Assembly (NCBI GenBank): GCA_004335835.1
Contig: RWJK01001285.1
Coordinates: 2,487 to 14,142 of the forward strand
Length of the DNA stretch: 11,656 nucleotides
Direction of reading: 5' to 3'
From: Scenedesmus sp. ARA3
Taxonomy: Eukaryota > Chlorophyta > Chlorophyceae > Sphaeropleales > Scenedesmaceae
The notes under the pieces were generated by a model. That model was not told the DNA's origin and made no database searches. It was given only the letters and a program-made list of their open reading frames with translations. The position numbers and the translations under genes are program-made. This document shows, one piece after another, positions 7,144-11,656 of this stretch (positions within the stretch are counted from its first letter, which is position 1; every line of letters starts with the position of its first letter).

Positions 7144-8794
7144 AGACTGCCACCAGGCGTCCGCCAGCGATGCCGCCGCAGCTGCTGCAAAGGAGCTCTC
7201 AGAGCTCGACAGTGCGGATGGCAGCTGCAACTCGCACATGTTCGCCGGAGTAGCTACTGTTGCTGCAGCTGCTGCTGCTGCTGCTGGCACTCCTGCAGGG
7301 ACTGCCAAGGCAGCAGGCATCCAGTAGGCGCTGCCACAGCTGTGTGTTGCTGCGCACGCCTCCATGCCAGCAGTACCGCTGCAGCTGTTGCTGCCTGAGT
7401 GTGGCATGCTGTGCATGCCATCTGCTGTTGGTGCCCAGTTGAGGTGCTGCAGGCTGGCACAACTGCCTTGCTGTATTTCAGTTGGCAGCTCCGCAGCTGG
7501 GAACAGCTGCTGCTGCTGCTGCTCAGACAGCAGCAGCATCTCCAGCTGCCGCCTGCTGCGCCGCGTCTGTCTGGTGGTGGCCAGCACTTCTGGCTGCAGC
7601 TTTCGCTTGTCAAGGCTTGTGCGGCAGCTCCTGTGAGCGGCAGAGCAGGCAGCAGCAGCAGTGTTACTTGCCAGCCTGAACAGCGTGTGATCAGTTTGTT
7701 GCATGACGGGCAGTAAGCGTGCTTGTCTAAACAATGCAGCGATGTGCTGTAAAGATGGACAGTCTAGCATGAAAAATGCAAAGCAGCACACCTTCAAGCA
7801 TTGCTTGCTGTGCTGCCGAGTATGCGCAGCTAGAGGCACCTTGCAGGGGTGAGGCAACACAGCACAACACTGCAGCTCCTCCGCCAGCTGCTTCTGCTGC
7901 TGTGGTCGCATGCTGCGCTGGAAGTTGGCTGTTAACATGGAGTTTGCAGAGTTTTTAGCATATGAAGCAGATGGAGGTGTCACCTAAGCCGTGTGTGGGC
8001 TCACCTCTTGTGGCCTTTGAACTCTGCCAGGGGCTGCATCTTGCCGCACTGCTGGCAGAAGCGGTGCAGGGCGTCACCAGCTCCGCGGAGTGACACGGCA
8101 TCAGCCTGCGCGGCAACCAGTGCGCGGACATCTTGGGGTCATTTTTTGGTTGTTTGGGGGTTGATTTGCATCATGTTTGCATGGCCTAGAGTGTGCTCGG
8201 GTGGTGTGTTGCTCCCTTGCGTGACTGGCAGCAATCAGGCGCCAACCAACGTGATATGTTCAGCAGTGCGCAGGCGAGTACGGACGCTGTTCAACCTTCT
8301 GCATAGTTTTCTTTGAACTGCAGGGTGCTGGTGGCGCAGTGCAGCTGGCATTGGATACGTCAGATGGTGATTCGTGTTTCACAGGGTGCAGCCGCTGCAC
8401 TGCTGCTGATGATGAGGCTGGCAAGGATGCTATCTCACACCCACACACCTTGAGGTGCTCAGAGCACACCGCTTTCTTCTGGCAGTAGACCTTCTCAAGG
8501 GAAAGGTCAGCGTTGCAGCCTTCAATCTGCATCAACAGCAGGCATGAAGCACAGACGGTGATCAGCCAGGGGATGTACAGGCCCTGAGGGGACAGCGTGG
8601 CATGTCAGCTGCCATTGAATGATGACATGGCAGTGCGTGCAGCCTGACCGCGTGGTCATATTGAGTTCGAACATTTAAATAAGTCAAGCGCGCACTGAAG
8701 GTCTGATGGACACGAGACTCACCTGGCAGGGCCTCCACTGCTGTTGTTTGCCTGGCGCTTGGTGCTGCTGGCAGATAGTGCTGTCAGACGACAT
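6364..8794 (-). CDS. SBP-box zinc-finger transcription factor, five exons, 472 residues
   Basis: Nuclear DNA-binding regulator; SBP domains recognise GTAC-core sites. Modelled exons: 8794-8723, 8526-8449, 8105-8005, 7630-6644 and 6544-6364, with introns of 196, 343, 374 and 99 nt, all GT..AG. The start is an ATG in good context (taccATG). The SBP domain spans about residues 22-111. Zinc site 1 is C23-x4-C28-x16-C45-x2-H48, the spacing of CRR1/SPL7-type SBP proteins. Zinc site 2 is C67-QQ-C70-x3-Q74-x11-C86, where position 74 is normally His. It continues KRSCRTSLDKRK, and a basic RQTRRSRR at 104-111 is a likely nuclear localisation signal. The remainder is low complexity: Q13, several Ala tracts and an Asp tract (about 287-298) followed by LLIEAINQSL (305-314). 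A second acidic amphipathic segment lies at 361-376, and a probable coiled coil at 418-444. These may be activation and dimerisation regions (inference). No ankyrin repeats were found. The exon 4/5 junction is the weakest; without it, exon 4 ends at TGA 6595-6597. No TGTAA signal lies near the 3' end, so more 3' exons are possible. Confidence 0.85.
6807..6838. repeat. GCT/GCA tract encoding polyalanine
   Basis: About ten GCT triplets. On the minus strand, in the frame of SBP exon 4, they give a run of about 11 alanines just before the acidic segment starting DFEATDDE. Confidence 0.85.
7102..7140. repeat. (CTG)13 microsatellite encoding polyglutamine
   Basis: Thirteen perfect triplets, read as CAG on the minus strand in SBP exon 4 to give Q13 after WWQSE. 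It matches in unit and copy number the serine-encoding array at 178-216, read there in a different frame. Confidence 0.95.
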
Positions 8795-8801
8795 GGTAGG
8801 C

Positions 8802-8936
8802 CTGCATAGAACGTAAAAAAACCGTTTTCATGAGCATGTACTGTGCGTGTGAGGCCTGACTGGTGCATTGCCGCTGGTCGTGAATGGTGCCAAGTTTACG
8901 ATTGTGAGCAACAGCACGACCACTCTGCCTGATCAC
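8802..8936 (-). other. Possible 5' UTR intron of the SBP gene
   Basis: On the minus strand a T-rich tract runs into CTATGCAG|GCC at 8802/8801, eight bases before the SBP start codon. A matching donor, TTTGCAG|GTGATC, lies at 8937/8936. This would be a 135-nt leader intron. The short stretch upstream of the donor has no ATG, so it would be untranslated. An in-frame TGA about 36 nt upstream of the ATG supports the chosen start if this intron is retained. Confidence 0.35.
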
Positions 8937-9775
8937 CTGCAAAGTAACTTGTAGGTGTAGATCAAGCCTTTACAGGCTAGCTAGACGGCGAAAGCTAGCT
9001 GTAATGAATCTCTCAAAAGGCTTCTGACACATCTCACAGCCGTCAAACATACGGTCGCTCAGGAAATTTACCCTGTGACACCATCAAACGCGCCTTTGTA
9101 CCCGTGCAGCTGCCTAGTTCAGCCGCGCCACACTGTCAAGCATGTTACACAAGCCCTGTCCGGTGATGGAACACGACTACACAGCGGTACTGGGGTGTAA
9201 ACGTCCCACCATCAACACAATAAGCGCATTGATGGCACATTATGTCATAAAGTTAGTCGCGACGGCTGAAATGGCTGCGTACCGGTGTCACCTGATGTCT
9301 TCTAAGCACTGCTTGCATTACGGGAGAGGCCGTCCTGGCCGTTCAGACCTGAAAATGACGTTCGTAAAACAATGTAAGTGCTTTGGGAAAATTTAGCAGC
9401 CGCACTGAGCGCGCTATCAACCGAGCCAAACGAGTAAGAAAATTCCTGAGAAGATGTCGATGTGACAGTGCAGCACCACGTGGCACCTCTTGACCATGCT
9501 TCTGCTGGCTGTTTCTCACGTCTACAGTCGGTTATAGAATGATTGCCTGAAACTTCATATGTCGTTTGCATGCTGCAAGTACTAGCCACGAACATTCAGC
9601 TGCCAGCTGTAAATGTCCAGGGGCAGCACCATACCGTATGGCCACCGGTACAGTAGGCGCCCGAGTCCAACTTGGCTGCTGCTGTTGCCTTGACCAGCTC
9701 GTGGAGCGGTGCAGTGCTTGTGCGAGGTACGAGCAGATGTATACAGCGTGGCTCAGAGTACACATGCTGCTTGAA
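8937..9775. other. Gene-free stretch upstream of the SBP gene
   Basis: Probable promoter and intergenic DNA of the SBP gene. It is less CAG-rich than the rest of the window. Open frames (the largest are 97 codons at 9302-9595 minus and 84 codons at 9142-9396 plus) show no recognisable domain. It contains the hairpin at 8976-8999. A consensus-like donor (AAT|GTAAGT, near 9366) has no matching exon that I can see. Confidence 0.5.
8976..8999. repeat. 7-bp stem hairpin
   Basis: GCTAGCT (8976-8982) pairs with AGCTAGC (8993-8999) around the loop AGACGGCGAA. It lies about 180 bp upstream of the SBP start codon. No function can be assigned. Confidence 0.6.
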
Positions 9776-9994
9776 GGTGCGCAGCTGTGCATGACCAGCG
9801 TACTTCGGTATCCTGGCTTTGTGTAGAATTGTCATTTTACATGTCCTCATGCATGCAACAGCAATCCGTCTGTCAGCTGCTGCAATATGTGCTGGTTGAT
9901 GAGCAGTGTAATAACGAGTCAACTAGTCGGTTCTGCTTGTAAAATATACAAAGCCAGGATACCGAAGTACGCTGGTCATGCAGGGCTGCGCACC
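9776..9994. mobile_element. 219-bp MITE-like foldback element with 50-bp terminal inverted repeats
   Basis: Bases 9776-9825 match the reverse complement of 9945-9994 at 47 of 50 positions. The outer ends are GGTGCGCAGC...GCTGCGCACC and the shared core includes GCGTACTTCGGTATCCTGG. The 119-bp centre has no coding capacity. Flanks GCTTGAAG (left, overlapping the first TIR base) and GCTTGTTG (right) agree at 6 of 8 positions, perhaps a decayed 8-bp target duplication as made by hAT elements. The features fit a non-autonomous DNA transposon. A simple local inverted duplication is the alternative. Confidence 0.7.
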
Positions 9995-10022
9995 GCTTGT
10001 TGAGCTCTTAGCATGCGGCCGC

Positions 10023-10039
10023 CTGCTGAGGCTCAGCAG
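10023..10039. repeat. 17-bp odd palindrome CTGCTGAG-G-CTCAGCAG
   Basis: Two perfect 8-bp arms flank a single central G, immediately to the right of the MITE-like element. It could bind a dimeric protein or be chance within CAG-rich DNA. Confidence 0.7.
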
Positions 10040-10239
10040 CGGCGCCGCTGCCTGCATTTTTTTTTTGCAGTGCCAATGAGGCCTGAGGCCTGCTGAGCAA
10101 CCAAGTCGTGTATTACCCATAACTATATGGTTAAGATGGCAAATTAACGTGACATAAACGTACTGGAAGCTATGTGACTTGCCTGGTGGCTGCAGTCACG
10201 AATGCCAGCCTGGCAGCTGAGCTGCAGGGCCCCATCATG

Positions 10240-10264
10240 GCATGGACTCCATATGGAGCCATGC
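10240..10264. repeat. 25-bp quasi-palindrome centred on CCATATGG
   Basis: CTCCATATGGAG (10247-10258) is a perfect 12-bp palindrome. It is extended by GCATGG and CCATGC arms with one extra A (10246), giving 12 paired positions per arm. The centre contains CCATATGG, close to a CArG box (CC-A/T6-GG) but with only four A/T bases. Confidence 0.75.
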
Positions 10265-10986
10265 ATGGCTTCGGAAGCCTGAGGCTACCTGCCAGCTGGC
10301 TGGGTGACTGCCATCATGCACCCCTGCTGGTGCATGCGGAAGCTTTGCGAACCCCTAATGCGACAGGAAAGCTATTTTCAGCCCTCAAAAGCAAGGGGCT
10401 AAGTGCGCTCTCCGTGCGCACATACCTGTAACCCATCGACAGCACCTCAGTGTCGCAGGTTCGGAGTTTGACTCTGCCCGCTGAATCAGTGGATTGTAAA
10501 CAGGAACTGCCACAAACTCAGTGGTCTCAAAAAAGGTGTGCCCAATGTTGAAAGCATGGAGAACCACGAGCATCGCAAAGTATGATCTAATGACCGCACT
10601 TGTTACGCACAGGCGAATGACTGATCACACGGCCCGCAGCTAGAACAGTTGTCTTCAAGTGGCAATGCCACAGAGCATGGATTAACAGTGGCAAGTTGGT
10701 TCCACAGCAAAGCATCGTAGGACCTCCAGCAACGCCAGGTGTGAAAAATAGACGTCGTTCGCTGCTCGATATCTGCATCAAGCCGCCAGAGAGACAAAAC
10801 GCAGAAATTTTAATACTCTGTTGCTTGCGATCCGATGACAAGGGCAGCATCTATTGAGCCAACAGGCTGTGCCTTGCCCTGGAGACCACGGCCCTTACCC
10901 TGCGCTGCTGCCCAAATTCTTGTTTTGAACTATTTTCAGGTCAATAACAAGGTGCCGTCTCCCGGGTCCGTGATTTCAGACGCAGG

Positions 10987-11002
10987 CGAGTAAAAATACT
11001 CG
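10987..11002. repeat. 6-bp stem hairpin with AAAA loop
   Basis: CGAGTA, AAAA, TACTCG form a perfect stem-loop. No adjacent gene gives it a clear role. Confidence 0.65.
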
Positions 11003-11141
11003 TGTGAGAGTGCCCTGGCAACTACAGGTTCTTGCATAAGTCGTGAAAGCAGTAACTGTGCTGCGCCGCGTAGTAGAGAGTGACCGTTAATAAATGCTGT
11101 CCATATCAAGGGTACATGTCCAGAGCAGCATCTGCGCATGT

Positions 11142-11219
11142 GGTGTTTTGGCTGAGTGGTAGCGTGCAAGCGTGGTATCCATGAGGTCGCAGGTTCAACC
11201 CGCGGTCTGGTCAAACACA
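11142..11219 (+). pseudogene. tRNA-like sequence (SINE head or tRNA relic)
   Basis: It carries a perfect pol III A box, TGGCTGAGTGG (11149-11159), and a B box, GGTTCAACCCG (11192-11202), at the normal tRNA spacing of 43 nt. A 3-bp D-stem GCT/AGC surrounds a 7-nt loop. GTGTTT (11143-11148) can pair with AAACAC (11213-11218) as an acceptor stem. The T-stem works only with a shifted 5-nt loop and an A/C mismatch, and no proper anticodon arm forms. It is therefore not a functional tRNA. It is probably a tRNA-derived SINE head or a decayed tRNA gene. Confidence 0.55.
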
Positions 11220-11656
11220 GATACATATCGCGCGCGTGAATAGCCTTAGCCTTAGCCGCATGATGCAAAAAAATCACTTCTTTGGGCCCTGTTCTTGTTT
11301 TGCAGGGCTGCTGCTGGGCTGCCAGGGCTGTATTCTGTTGTGTGCATGCTCTGGCATGCATTCCTGGTGTCTGCTGGTCAACATCTGCTGTCTGCATCAC
11401 ATCACTGCCTTGTGCAGCTGATCCTGTGTGCTGGTGTGGTCAGGTCTGGCCTGCACAGCCTCAGGGGTGTGCCTCAATGTGTTGGCAAGTGATGTTGGGG
11501 GCTGGCTGCAGCTGATGCTGGGCCAATGTGTGTGATTTCTGGGTTCTGCTGCACCCACTTTAAAGCAGTAAAAATGAGCAGTTTTTTTCTAACTCCACCT
11601 GGAGGTAGTTTCTGGTGATGGCTTGCTCCCTGCATGCTTGCAATGGCTGCAACTCC
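11220..11656. other. Right-end stretch without a supported gene
   Basis: It begins with a CGCGCG run and a short CCTTAG tandem (about 11240-11254), then an A7 run near 11267. From about 11280 the plus strand is rich in T and G, with TGTTTTGCAG at 11297-11306, which resembles intron or splice-acceptor sequence. The open frames here are cysteine- and tryptophan-rich translations of TG-rich DNA and are not convincing as protein. Confidence 0.4.

Larger units (their letters stand above)
9995..11141. other. Gene-free stretch with short palindromes
   Basis: No supported gene. The 85-codon plus-strand frame at 10174-10431 lacks any recognisable domain or splice context. The stretch holds a 17-bp odd palindrome (10023-10039), ten T residues at 10057-10066 running into GCAG, a quasi-palindrome (10240-10264), a GTGCGC/GCGCAC hairpin near 10392-10411, a box-B-like sequence near 10455-10475 and a hairpin at 10987-11002. 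Confidence 0.5.

Noticed and set aside
6963..7190. Frames rich in Ser, Met or His opposite the SBP gene
   Set aside because: They are shadow translations of the CAG and CAT repeats in SBP exon 4.
8640..8690. GAGTTCGAAC as a tRNA B box inside SBP intron 1
   Set aside because: No A box at the right distance and no cloverleaf can be drawn.
8836..8839. GTAC as an SBP self-regulation site upstream of the SBP gene
   Set aside because: A 4-bp core is expected by chance about every 256 bp; no cluster or extended motif was seen.
10936..11400. 154-codon minus-strand open frame
   Set aside because: It runs antisense through the tRNA-like sequence, whose reverse reading gives the typical stretch containing RVEPATSWIPRL. 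No domain was seen.
1..11656. Bacterial operon, CRISPR array, phage or viral gene
   Set aside because: No direct-repeat and spacer array, ribosome-binding-site-led gene series or viral hallmark protein was found on either strand; the features are eukaryotic.

Overview
The window reads as nuclear DNA of a green alga (Chlorophyta, most likely Chlorophyceae). Two independent landmarks support this. A split gene on the minus strand encodes an SBP-box (SQUAMOSA promoter-binding protein) zinc-finger domain, a family confined to green plants and green algae. A complete selenocysteine tRNA gene sits on the plus strand; land plants have lost the selenocysteine machinery, while several green algae keep it. 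Many CAG/CTG microsatellites, spliceosomal GT..AG introns and a TGTAA-type poly(A) signal fit the same assignment.

Layout. (1) Bases 1-407, minus strand: the 5' end of a gene whose first recognisable exon encodes a low-complexity, possibly organelle-targeting leader, a 13-serine tract and the first strand and helix of a probable alpha/beta-hydrolase. The rest lies off the left edge. (2) 408-1125: a CAG-poor spacer that could serve as a divergent promoter. (3) 1126-1641, plus strand: a tentative two-exon small gene with an 87-nt tRNA-Sec(TCA) at 1350-1436 in its putative intron. (4) 1642-6363: 4.7 kb of CAG- and TGCATG-rich sequence with no gene I can support, although a few minus-strand segments have exon-like borders. 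(5) 6364-8794, minus strand: the SBP-box transcription factor, modelled with five exons and 472 residues. All three junctions inside the SBP domain are in phase. The last junction (exon 4/5) is less certain. (6) 8795-11656: mostly non-coding sequence with a 219-bp element bounded by 50-bp terminal inverted repeats (9776-9994, MITE-like), a degenerate tRNA-like sequence (11142-11219) that may be a SINE head or tRNA relic, and several short palindromes.

The genes do not look like one pathway. The most notable items are the selenocysteine tRNA and the SBP protein. In the SBP protein the histidine expected at the second zinc site is glutamine, and a ubiquitin-interacting-motif-like helix follows an acidic tract. 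No bacterial operon, phage, CRISPR array or viral gene was seen. All gene models were read by eye, without transcript evidence or database searches.
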